Below are positions 25,786 to 35,808 of a DNA stretch of 64,000 bases, one piece after another. The notes beneath the pieces were generated by a model. The model worked only from the letters and a program-made list of their open reading frames with translations. It searched no databases and was not told the origin of the DNA. The DNA is from JADGRB01 sp963835825 (GTDB lineage: Bacteria; Myxococcota_A; Polyangia; Fen-1088). Numbering within the stretch: position 1 is the stretch's first letter; every line of letters starts with the position of its first letter. The position numbers were made by a program, and so were the translations under genes. Location of the stretch: positions 1 through 64,000 of the forward strand of contig CAWIGZ010000001.1 in the NCBI GenBank assembly GCA_963835825.1. Reading direction: 5' to 3'.

Positions 25786-26105
25786 GGCGGCGACATCCTG
25801 GAAGAAAGGTCGCGCGAATTCAAGCGAGCCGTGGCCGCCTGACGCGGCGAAGTAACGAACAAAGGGTTGCGCCGAAAGGATGCGGAAACATTCGGGCCGC
25901 ATACTGATCCTTGAGAGGGGACGAGAACAGGAGAGAACGAGAGAGAACGAGAGAACGGGAGAGAGACCGGGCGCGGACGGCGGGGGCGTCGTTCGCGCCC
26001 GGTCGGGGTCGGAAGTTTCAACTGATGCTCGATCGGCCGGCCTGGCGGGAATTTCTTCGGTACAATCCGAGTAGAAGTAGGGTGAGCATCACCGGGGAGG
26101 TCAAG
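25786..26105. other. Leader of the gcvTHP operon with a GAGA-rich repeat, no riboswitch seen
   Basis: The 320 bases upstream of gcvT hold a purine tract of repeated GAGAACGA-type units (25919-25966 on the plus strand, pyrimidine-rich in the gcvT sense). I looked for the glycine riboswitch, in particular its conserved CCGAAGGGGCAA core, and did not see it. A longer gcvT frame from 25902 is possible, but the leader peptide it would add is not T-protein-like. Nothing else is recognised. Confidence 0.5.
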
Positions 26106-26318
26106 ATGCTGCTGCGTCACATCAGTCCGCGTTCGACCGATTGGATGGATGCGATGGATGAGGGGAGCGGGGGAAGAGGGTGGGAGAAGCTGGCGCCCGA
26201 GGAGCAGGCCAAGCTGCTTCGCGAGCGCTCACGACCAGGCGAGGGTTGGAGTTCCGGCAGCGAGCGCCGTCCGGCGCGCCCGGCCGGCTACTTCGCGACC
26301 GCGTCGCCTTCGAGGTAG
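26106..26318 (+). CDS. Possible 70-residue hypothetical protein
   Basis: An ATG at 26106 follows GGGGAGGTCAAG, a good ribosome site. The predicted peptide is charged (DWMDAMDEGSGGRGWEKL, EEQAKLLRERSRPG) and ends Arg/Pro-rich, overlapping the 3' end of dacB by 31 bases on the other strand. It has no known domain. It could be real because of the ribosome site, or a chance frame. Confidence 0.35.
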   Translation: MLLRHISPRSTDWMDAMDEGSGGRGWEKLAPEEQAKLLRERSRPGEGWSSGSERRPARPAGYFATASPSR

Positions 26319-27937
26319 GCGACCAGGATCTCGGCGGCGCGATCCTGCGCCCGCCGCCCGTCGTTGGGGTTCCCGATGTCGTTGACGAGGATCGAGAACA
26401 CCAGCGGCAGGTGGCCGGGCGAGCCGGCGAAACCTGACAGGCAGCTGACGTTGGCCAGGGTGCCGGTCTTGGCGCGCACGTAGCGCTCCGCCAGGGTGGC
26501 GCCCATCCGGTGGGCGATGGTGCCGTCGGTGCCGGCGATGGCCAGCGATGCCAGGAATTCGGCCGAGATCCGAAAGTCGTGGGCGGCCGCGCGGAGGATG
26601 GTGGCGATCTGCGCCGCCGAGAAGCGGTTCGAGTCGTAGAGGCCCGAGCCGTTCTTCATCTCATAGCTGTCGGGTTTGATTCCAACACCGCCGAGGTAGC
26701 GGGCGACGGCCTTCAACCCTTTGTCCCAGGTTCCGGGATGTCCGCCGATCTCAGCGCCCACGGTGCGGAGGAGCTGCTCGGCGGCGAAGTTGTTGGAGCG
26801 CTTGTTGAGCTCCTGGACCACCACGGCCAGCGGCGCCGAGTCGTGGGTGGCAATCACGCGCAGCCCTTGCGAGGGCGCCGCGCCGACGCGCACGCCGCCC
26901 ACGGAGATCCCGCGCCGCTCGCAAAGCAGCTTCAACGTCTGCCCGAGAAACAGCGAGGGCTGGGCCACCCGCCGGTGGAAGGTGCGCGGATCGGCACCCA
27001 GCTTGATCCGCCCGCCGACGTTGATGCGCGTGCGTTTGCCATCCTCTTTCGTCTCGACGCTGGGCGCGGCCGGCCCGTTGCCGGCGGTCACGACCCGCCC
27101 CGCGACGATGAAATATGGCGACGCCGGATCGATGACGATGCGCGCCGGGGCGCCGGCCACGGCGCCGGGGATGATGGTGACGCCGACGACGTTGCCGCCC
27201 AGCGACGCCGCCGACGAGGGGGCCCGCGAGGCGGTCGAGTCGCTCTTCTGATCGTAGGCCGGGGGAATGTAGCCGCCGTCGAACAGGCTGTCGTCGATCA
27301 CCAGCGACCCCTTGACCTTGTGCAGGCCGAGCGACGCCAGATCGCTCACCATGCCGGCGAGATCTTCGGTCGACAGCGTCGGATCGCCCGAGCCACGGAG
27401 GTAGAGATCGCCGCTGACCTCGCCCCCGACCGGCAGGGGCGGGCCCCCGGGCGGGCCGGTCACCGCCAGCGTCGTCCGCCAGCGGTACTCCGGCCCGAGC
27501 AGCGACAGCGACGCGGCCGAGGTGACGATCTTGACGTTGGAGGCGGCGTTGAGCGGCGTCTTGTCGTCGTGCGCGTAGAGCGTCTTGCCACTGTCGGCCT
27601 CGACGACGATCGCCGAGACCTTGGCCTTGGCCAGCGCCGGCGTCCGGAACACGGCGTCGAGCTGCGCCGTCAGCCAGGCGCGTCTCTCGGCCGGATCGCG
27701 CGGCGGCTTGGGGAGCTCGGCCGAGCCACCCGGCCGGGAGGCCAGGCCCATGAGCGGGCGGGTCCCGTTCTTTCCGGTCGTCGCCGGTTCAGCCTCCGTC
27801 GCCGGCGGGGGCTGGGGGTTAGGAGCCGGCGCCGCGGCTGGCTCGGGCTCTCTCGACCTCGCGCCGGCGCTGGGGCCGACGGCCGCGGCCAGAAGGCCGA
27901 GACAGACGAGCGATCGAAGGGGACGCGCCGGCCGCAA
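26288..27937 (-). CDS. dacB: D-alanyl-D-alanine carboxypeptidase/endopeptidase (PBP4 family)
   Basis: The 549-residue exported penicillin-binding protein trims or cleaves peptidoglycan cross-links in the periplasm. The active-site motifs are complete: SNVK (Ser133, Lys136), SNN (Ser381, Asn383) and KTG (490-492). A signal peptide (VCLGLLAAAVGPSAGA) is followed by a Pro/Ala linker. The family-typical large insert between SxxK and SxN is present (LYLRGSGDPTLSTEDLAGM). The frame is intact. Gene context gives no further hint. Confidence 0.92.
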   Translation of the reverse strand: MRPARPLRSLVCLGLLAAAVGPSAGARSREPEPAAAPAPNPQPPPATEAEPATTGKNGTRPLMGLASRPGGSAELPKPPRDPAERRAWLTAQLDAVFRTPALAKAKVSAIVVEADSGKTLYAHDDKTPLNAASNVKIVTSAASLSLLGPEYRWRTTLAVTGPPGGPPLPVGGEVSGDLYLRGSGDPTLSTEDLAGMVSDLASLGLHKVKGSLVIDDSLFDGGYIPPAYDQKSDSTASRAPSSAASLGGNVVGVTIIPGAVAGAPARIVIDPASPYFIVAGRVVTAGNGPAAPSVETKEDGKRTRINVGGRIKLGADPRTFHRRVAQPSLFLGQTLKLLCERRGISVGGVRVGAAPSQGLRVIATHDSAPLAVVVQELNKRSNNFAAEQLLRTVGAEIGGHPGTWDKGLKAVARYLGGVGIKPDSYEMKNGSGLYDSNRFSAAQIATILRAAAHDFRISAEFLASLAIAGTDGTIAHRMGATLAERYVRAKTGTLANVSCLSGFAGSPGHLPLVFSILVNDIGNPNDGRRAQDRAAEILVAYLEGDAVAK

Positions 27938-28108
27938 CGTCGCGACCCTAACATCCGATAGCGAGCAGTTCTAGCGCAGCGAACCAGTGCCCGACGACGT
28001 GGCGCCCGATCGCGCCCCACGGTTGCGGTCAATCGGCTGAGCCTTGGCCACCGGTCGTCATCAAACGTCGAGGTCCCCTGTCGGCAACGTCGCGCTACAC
28101 TGCCGGCG

Positions 28109-29446
<1,338 letters not shown>

Positions 29447-29456
29447 GCTCGCGGCG

Positions 29457-30008
29457 ATGCCCAGCTACGTGGCGATGCTGCGCGGGATCAACGTCAGCGG
29501 CAACAAGCCGGTGAAGATGGAGGCCCTGCGCGCATCGTTCGAGGCGCTCGGCTTCAAGAACGTCCGCACCTACGTCCAGAGCGGAAACGTCGTCTTCGAG
29601 GCCAAGGAGCGGGCAGGGGGGCCGCTCGGCCCGAAGGTCGAGGCGCGGATCAAACGCGACTTCGGGTTCGAGGTGCCGGTTCTGGTCCTCGGCGCCGCCG
29701 AGCTCGCGCGGGTCGTCGCCGAGAACCCGTTCCTCGAACAGCGCGGAATCGACCTCACGAAGCTGCACGTGACGTTCCTCGCCGGGGCGCCGGCCGCCGC
29801 CGGGTTGAAAAAGCTGGAAGGCGTTTCGTCGGGACGCGACGCTTTTCGCTGCCTCGGCCAGATCGTCTATCTGTCTTGCCCCGATGGCTACGGCAACACC
29901 AAGCTGTCGAACAACGCCTTCGAGCGTGCGCTCGGTACCGCGGCCACCACCCGCAACTGGAAGACGGTCACCATTCTGGCCACAATGGCGGCCGGCGAAC
30001 GGCCCTGA
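29457..30008 (+). CDS. DUF1697 family protein
   Basis: The 183-residue protein begins MPSYVAMLRGINVSGNKPVKM, the hallmark of DUF1697, and continues YVQSGNVVFEA and LSCPDGYGNTKLSNNAFE, all typical. The biochemical role of this family is not established. It starts 11 bases after rarA, so both are probably one transcript. It ends 15 bases before the convergent GAF-GGDEF gene. Confidence 0.9.
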   Translation: MPSYVAMLRGINVSGNKPVKMEALRASFEALGFKNVRTYVQSGNVVFEAKERAGGPLGPKVEARIKRDFGFEVPVLVLGAAELARVVAENPFLEQRGIDLTKLHVTFLAGAPAAAGLKKLEGVSSGRDAFRCLGQIVYLSCPDGYGNTKLSNNAFERALGTAATTRNWKTVTILATMAAGERP

Positions 30009-30023
30009 GGTCTGTCGCCGCGC

Positions 30024-31214
30024 TCAGTCCTCGGGATCGGCGATCTGGACGCGGTTTCGGCCGGCGGCCTTGGCGCGGTACATGGCCGAGTCGGCCAGGC
30101 GCAGGAGGGTGCTCTCCCTCCGCCGCTGGGTGCCGCCCGGCGCCAGGTGCTCGCGATAGGACGAGATGCCGATCGACGCCGTGATCCGCGGCGGCGGCTG
30201 CGGCGGCGGGGTGCGCCGGTTGTCCGGTTGCAGATCGAAGAAGACCGCGTCGGCGATGGCCGACCGCAGCGTCTCGGCTGCCTGGGCGGCGCGCGCGACC
30301 TCGGCGCCGGGGAGGAGGACCACGAACTCGTCGCCGCCGTAGCGAGCGACCAGGGCGGCGGGGGGGGCGTGCTCGGCCAGGAGGCGCGCCACCTTCTGCA
30401 GCGTCCAGCTCCCCGCCAGGTGCCCATACATGTCGTTGACCCCCTTGAAGCGGTCGAGATCGATGAACAGCATCGCCAGCTCGGTCCCCTCGTGATCGGC
30501 GCGGGTGATCTCCTCGCCGAGGCGGGTGTGAAAATAGCGGCTGTTGGCCAGCCCCGTCAGATCGTCCATGCGCGCCTGCGCCCGGGCGCGGATGGCGTCG
30601 AGCGCGTTCTGGATCGACGACGACATGTACGCCGCGAAGATCCGCAGGAGCTCCTTGTCGCGCGGGGTGTACGGGGTCCCGGAGCGCCGGTTTCCAAGCT
30701 GGAGGATCCCGCAGATCGATTCGCCCACCACGATCGGCACCGCCACCATCGAGCGGATCGCGCCCAGCTCCGCGGCCAGCGTGAGCAGCGGATCGTCGGG
30801 TTCGAGCTTGTCGGCCTGTTTGGGGCGTCCGGTGGTGTAGACGCGCCCCGAAAAGCCGCGATCGCTCGGCAGCCGCTTGCCGACCACGCTGCCGTTGCCG
30901 GGGCCGAACGCGGCGATGTAAGTGAGGCGCGGCGCCGGCGCGCCGGCCAGCTTGGCGCGCGGATCGTCGAGCAGGATCCCTCCCATCTCGGAGGGGACGA
31001 AGTCGTTGGCCCGTTCGAGGATCTCCCGCAGCGTGCCGTCGAGCCGGACGTCCCAGTGCTCGGTGTCCTGGTCGCGGCGCGCCCGCACGAAGAAGCGGGC
31101 GATCTCCTCGGGCGAAAGCGTGAAGATCGGGCCCGGCGAGATCACTTCCGTGGGGACCGACAGCTCCTCGGTGCGGCGGCGCGGCACGTCAGAAGGAGGA
31201 TCTTGCTCGCCCAT
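30024..31214 (-). CDS. GAF-GGDEF diguanylate cyclase
   Basis: The 396-residue cytoplasmic protein has a GAF sensor domain (about 50-215, FSGRVYTTGRPKQADKL, VPIVVGESICGILQLGN) and a GGDEF domain (about 225-390) with intact YGGDEF and the DLTGLANSRYF start, so it should make cyclic di-GMP. The RxxD product-inhibition site normally found shortly before GGDEF is absent (HAPPAALVARYGGDEF). A Pro/Arg stretch interrupts the C-terminal part (RRTPPPQPPP). It starts 12 bases after the upstream ATP-grasp gene and is probably the last gene of the operon beginning near 37610. Confidence 0.92.
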   Translation of the reverse strand: MGEQDPPSDVPRRRTEELSVPTEVISPGPIFTLSPEEIARFFVRARRDQDTEHWDVRLDGTLREILERANDFVPSEMGGILLDDPRAKLAGAPAPRLTYIAAFGPGNGSVVGKRLPSDRGFSGRVYTTGRPKQADKLEPDDPLLTLAAELGAIRSMVAVPIVVGESICGILQLGNRRSGTPYTPRDKELLRIFAAYMSSSIQNALDAIRARAQARMDDLTGLANSRYFHTRLGEEITRADHEGTELAMLFIDLDRFKGVNDMYGHLAGSWTLQKVARLLAEHAPPAALVARYGGDEFVVLLPGAEVARAAQAAETLRSAIADAVFFDLQPDNRRTPPPQPPPRITASIGISSYREHLAPGGTQRRRESTLLRLADSAMYRAKAAGRNRVQIADPED

Positions 31215-31226
31215 CGCCCATCTAGG

Positions 31227-32354
31227 TTACACGACGTCCGCGGCCTCCGGATCGAACGTCGTGCGGTAGGCGGCCCGCAGCCGCACCCGCCGCTCGAGGT
31301 CGGCGATCACCACCTCGGCGGCGTCGACCCCGTAGAGCTCGGCGATGGCGTGCAGGCCGCCCGGCGTGAAGACGTTCAGCTCGAGGATGCGGTCGCCGGC
31401 GAGGTCGACGGAGACGAACGTCAGCCCGTCGGCGAGCAGCCGCGGCCGCAGGATGTCGCAGATGCGCGCCTCCACCGGCCCGAAGTCGCATCTGCCGCGC
31501 AACGACGTGCCGGACGTGCGCGCCTTGCTCCGCTTGCCGGACGTGCTGGCCTTGCCGGACTTGTCGGTCTTGTCCGTCTTGGCCCCGGTTCCGTCGGATT
31601 GGCCATTGCTTTCGGCGCCGTTGCGGGCCGGGCGGCGCCGGTAGATGGCCACCCGGTCGCCGACCCGGAGCGGCTCGGCGTTGAGCAACAGGAGGCGCTT
31701 CTCCCCCTGGTCGGCGTCGGGCAGGTACTCCTGGGCCAGCGCGTAGCCCTGCTTGGTCACCGCCGTGATCATCTGGTTGAGGTTGGAGACCTGACGTCGC
31801 CGCAGATAGAAGACGTGCTCTCCGCCGCGCGCCGCCAGCGGCTTCAACACCGCCGGCCCGTCCAGCGCCTTCAAGAAGGCCTTGAGGCGCGTCTTCGAGC
31901 GCGACACCAGCGTGCGGGTCCGAACGTCGGCGGGAAAGTCGGCCAGATACATCCGGCTGCCGGCGCGGCGCATCCCCTCCGGATCGTTGATCACCAGCGT
32001 GCCCGCCAGGCGCAACCGCCAGCCGAAGTCGATGAGCGGCGCGCCCGGGCGCCCCTCGCCTTCGCGCGTCGGGTTGTAGCGCAGGAAGACCACGTCGAAG
32101 CCGCCGAGCGCGTCCTCTTCGACCACCGCGTCGTCGGAGGCGAGCGCCTGGGCGTAGGCGGCCGGATCGGCGTAGTCGCCGGCGCGGACCCGGGTGGTCT
32201 GCGCGAGGATGTTGTTGTCGTCGAGGAAGCTGAGGTCGTCGACGGAGACGAACCGGACGTCGTGCCCCCGCCGGTGGGCCGACCAGGCCAGGTAGATGCC
32301 GGTGAAGGTCGCCTGCTGCGCGCCGACGTCGGCGACGACGAAGCAGATTCTCAT
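31227..32354 (-). CDS. Glutathione-synthetase-like ATP-grasp ligase
   Basis: The 375-residue protein has the fold of GshB: an N-terminal MRICFVVADVG...DVRFVSVDDL domain, ATP-binding VLKPLAARGGEHVF, LAQEYLPDADQGEKRLLLLNAEP, and the metal-binding end SVDLAGDRILELNVFTPGG. Between these lies a hydrophilic Lys/Thr/Ser insert (about 240-285, KTDKTDKSGKASTSGKRSK) absent from normal GshB. The family joins a carboxylate to an amine, using ATP. Its ATG overlaps the stop of the DmpA-like gene (ATGA). It lacks a gshA partner here, so a substrate other than gamma-glutamylcysteine is plausible. Confidence 0.85.
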   Translation of the reverse strand: MRICFVVADVGAQQATFTGIYLAWSAHRRGHDVRFVSVDDLSFLDDNNILAQTTRVRAGDYADPAAYAQALASDDAVVEEDALGGFDVVFLRYNPTREGEGRPGAPLIDFGWRLRLAGTLVINDPEGMRRAGSRMYLADFPADVRTRTLVSRSKTRLKAFLKALDGPAVLKPLAARGGEHVFYLRRRQVSNLNQMITAVTKQGYALAQEYLPDADQGEKRLLLLNAEPLRVGDRVAIYRRRPARNGAESNGQSDGTGAKTDKTDKSGKASTSGKRSKARTSGTSLRGRCDFGPVEARICDILRPRLLADGLTFVSVDLAGDRILELNVFTPGGLHAIAELYGVDAAEVVIADLERRVRLRAAYRTTFDPEAADVV

Positions 32355-33534
32355 CGGTCTTGGGAAGGCCCGCCCGGCTTTTCCCGGTTGGACTCATCGC
32401 GGGGGGGGGCGGGACCCCTCTCCGGTGCCCCGTCTTGGCGGAACGCCTGGCGGTATTTCCCAGGATCTCGCAGAGACGGTCGAGGGGGAGGGCGGGCGCG
32501 ACGTGTCCGGACTGTCCGCGCATCTCGTCGCTCATGCACAGCGCGTTGACGATCGCCTCCTCGGTGCACTCGACCACCGCCTCGTAGAGCGGGTCGCAGG
32601 CCTCGTCGAGCAGCACGTCGAGCGTGGCGGTCATCCTCGTGGTCTGGCGGGGGACGCGGTTGGAGGTGGAGAAGGCGACCAGGATCTCGCCCGAGCCGTG
32701 CGCGGCGAACGAGCCGGTGCGGCCGATCCCCAGCGCCGCCCGCTTGCAGAGCCGCACCAGCTGCGACGACAGCAGCGGCGTGTCGGTGGCGATGACGGTG
32801 ATGATCGAGCCGGCGTTGCGCTCGCGCCGGGGCGCCCCGTACGTCGGTTCCAGCACCTCGCCCACCGGCGCGCCGTCGACGCGCAGCGAGCGCATCACGC
32901 CGAAGTTCGACTGCACGAGGATCCCGACGGTGTAGTCGGTCCCCTCGATCCCGACCCGGCGCGAGCTGGTGCCGATGCCGGCCTTGAAGTCGCAGGTGAT
33001 GAGGCCGGTCCCGGCGCCGACCGAGCCCTCGGCCACCTTGCCGGCCGTCGCCTGCTCGATGGCCCGGTAGACGTGCTCGGAGCGGACGTGGCGGCCGACG
33101 GTGTCGTTCAGCCAGGAGTCGTCGCACTCGCCGACCAGCGGGATCACCACGTCGTCCTCGCCGCCAATCTTGGGCCACTTCTTGGTCATCCACTTGACCG
33201 CCGCGTCGGAGACCTTGCCGACCGCCATGGTGTTGGTGAGCAGGATCGGCGTCTCCAAGAGGCCCCACTCCTGGACCTGCGTAATCCCAGAAACCTCTCC
33301 CGCACCATTGAGAACGAAGCCGCCGGCGACCACCCGGCTCTCGAACACGTTGGCGTTCGGGATGATGGCGGTGACGCCGGTGCGCACGGGGCCCTTGCCG
33401 ACCTCCAGCGGGCCCTCGCCGATGATCAGCGTCGTGTGTCCGACCCGCACGCCGGCGACGTCGGTGATGGCGTTCGATTCACCGACGGGAAAGCGGCCGA
33501 TGGAGAAGCCGAGCTCGCGGAGCCGCTGCCTCAT
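32351..33534 (-). CDS. P1-family (DmpA/BapA-type) self-cleaving aminopeptidase (frameshift near 32405)
   Basis: About 390 residues. The start MRQRLRELGFSIGRFPVGES, then NAITDVAGVRVGHTTL, are classic for DmpA/BapA. The autocleavage site is visible in HGSGEILVAFSTSN, where the Ser after Gly becomes the N-terminal nucleophile. Such enzymes release N-terminal L-, D- or beta-amino acids. The frame breaks at a run of nine G (32401-32409); in the corrected frame the protein ends PGGPSQDR, with its TGA overlapping the next ATG. Its own ATG overlaps the TGA of the upstream ATP-grasp gene. Coupling to ligases of both kinds is unusual. Confidence 0.84.
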
Positions 33535-35775
33535 TCCGGCGCCGGCGTCGACGGTGTCCCGCCGGCCACCGCGGGACCGGGCGTTCTTTCTGTCGCAGTT
33601 GCGGCTCCGTTGCCGGCGCCGCTGGCGTGTGGCGGCGTTGCCGGCGCTGCCGCCGTTGCTGGTGTTGATGGGGGCCGGGGTGGAGGGCTTGCCGCCTTCC
33701 GGCTTGGCGTCCGGCTTGGCTTCCGGCTTGCCCTCGCCGCGCGCCTCGGTCTTGGCCTCCCGCCGCTTCTCACGCAGGCGCTTGAGGCCGCCTTCCAGGA
33801 TCTCGCCGATCAGCGTCCGGTACTCGATCCCGGCCGCCGAGGCGATCAGGCAGAGGTCGGAGTAGCCGGGCGTCAGCCCCGGCAGCGGATTCACCTCGAT
33901 GACGTAGATGTCCCCGTTGGGTTTGACCCGCAGGTCGACGCGGGCGACGTCGCGGCAGTCGAGCGCGGCGAAGGTCTCCCGGCAGACGCGCTCGATCGCC
34001 TTCAGCTCCGCGGGCGACAGCTGCGCCGGGCACTGGTAGGCGACGTGCTTCTCCCACTCCTGCTTGATCTGGTAGTCGTAGACCGGCCGCTGGTTGGACT
34101 TGTCCTTGAAGAGGATCTCCATCGGCGGCAGCACGCGCGGGCGGCGATCGCCGAGGAGGCCGACGGTGAATTCGCGCCCGGGGATGTAGACCTCGATCAG
34201 CGCCGGCTGGCGGTAGCGATCGATGAGCTCGCGCACCACCGCGCGCAGGCCGTCCTCGTCGTCGACCACCGAGGCCGACGCGCTGACCCCCTTCGACGAT
34301 CCCTCCTGGTTCGGCTTGACGATGAGCGGGAACTTCAGCTTCGGCGACAGCCGCTCGCGCCCGGTCTCCATCACCTGGAACTCGGCGGTCAGGATGCCGT
34401 GCTGCAAGAGCACCCGCTTGGACAGCGCCTTGTCGAGGGCGATCGACAGCGTGGCGGCGTCCGAGCCGGTGTAGGGGATCCCCATCAGCTCGCACAGCGC
34501 CGGGACGGCCGCCTCGCGGTTGCGACCGGCGACCCCTTCGGCGATGTTGAAGACGAGATCGACCGGCGTCTCCATCAGCTGGCGCGGCAGCTCGGCGTCG
34601 GCCTCCAGCAGCACCACCTGGCCGTAGCTCTCCAGCGCCTCCCGGATGGCGTCGATCGTCTCGGGCGCGTCGTACTCCGCCTCGGCGTCGTTGCCGCTCT
34701 TCGAGTCGACCCGCTTGACGTTGAAGGTGAACCCGATGCGCAACGGGTCGGCTGGCCGCCGCCGGCGCGCGCCCGGCTTGACGACCAGCCCTTGCCGCTT
34801 GGCCGCGCTCTCGACGATGGCGTGCAGCGACTCGCCGTAGTCGAGCCCCTCGCGCGCCGCCGCGGCGAAGAGGCTGGCCCCCGGCTCCAGCGAGGGGAGG
34901 GCGTTGACCTCCAGAAGATAGATGCGCCCGTCCTCACCGATCCGGAAGTCGATCCGGCCGACGTCGCGGATGCCCAGCGTCCGCGCCGCCATCTTGGAGA
35001 TGGCGCGCAGGCGCGACACCACGTCGCGCGGCTGATCGGGCGGGCAGCGCACCGCGACCCGGCTCGCCTCCGCGGACTTCAGCCGATAGTCGTAGAGGTT
35101 GAAGCGGCTGCGCGCCGGCGGATCGACGACGTAGTCGACCGGCAGGAGCACCCCCTCGTCGCCCCGCCCCTCCAAAAAGGGGACGGTGACGTCGATGCCG
35201 GCCACGAACTCCTCGACGAGGACACCGGAGGGATAGGCGCGCAGCGCCCGCGGCAGGAGGTCGCCCAGGGCGCGCGCGTCGCGCACCACCGCCTCGTCGG
35301 CGATCCCCTTCGACGAGCCTTCGTAGTTCGGCTTGACGATCACCGGCAGCGCCAGCCCCAGCGTCCCCGGGTCGCGCATCCGCCGGTACTCGTCGGGGGT
35401 GACCAGCTGCGCCCGCGGCGTGTCGATGCCGCGCTTGGCGAGGACCAGCTTGGTCAGCCACTTGTCCAGCGTGACGGTCAGGACGTAGGCGTCCGAGCCG
35501 GTGTAGGGGAACCCCAGCTCCTCGAACATCGCCGGGTAGAACGCCTCGCGGGCCCGCCCCCGCCGCCCCTCGGCGCTGTTGAAGATCAGATCGGGCCCGT
35601 ACGATTCGATGCGAGCGGCCAGCCGCGAGGCGGGACCGGTCACCTCGAGCTTTTCGACCTCGTGCCCGCCGGCGCGGAGCGCGTCGGCGATGGCGTCGAC
35701 GGTCTCGACGCTGTCGAATTCGGCCTCGTCTTCGCTGTCGGTCAGTCGCAGGTTGTGCGTGAACGCAATGCGCAT
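33531..35775 (-). CDS. Tandem D-Ala-D-Ala-ligase-like ATP-grasp protein (frameshift near 33640)
   Basis: Two complete Ddl-like ATP-grasp units lie in one chain. Unit 1 (about 1-335): IVKPNYEGSSKG, LVEEFVAGIDVTVPF, RIDFRIGEDGRIYLLEVNALP. Unit 2 (about 345-690): IVKPNQEGSSKG, LIEVYIPGREFTVGLLG, RVDLRVKPNGDIYVIEVNPLP. Each keeps its own phosphate-binding loop and metal-binding Asp/Glu/Asn, so both may be active. A Lys/Glu/Pro/Ala tail follows. As given, the frame runs on into the DmpA-like gene, but a one-base change near 33640 gives a tail ending TPSTPAPE with TGA overlapping the DmpA ATG. The fusion is thus probably artefactual. The substrate is unknown; peptide or amino-acid conjugation is inferred. 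Confidence 0.88.
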
Positions 35776-35808
35776 GTCGTGCTCACCCGTGGACCTTTCA
35801 CCTGACAG

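Noticed and set aside
32296..35805. 1169-residue plus-strand open frame opposite the ATP-grasp genes
   Set aside because: It is low-complexity and opposite clear enzyme motifs; it is a shadow.
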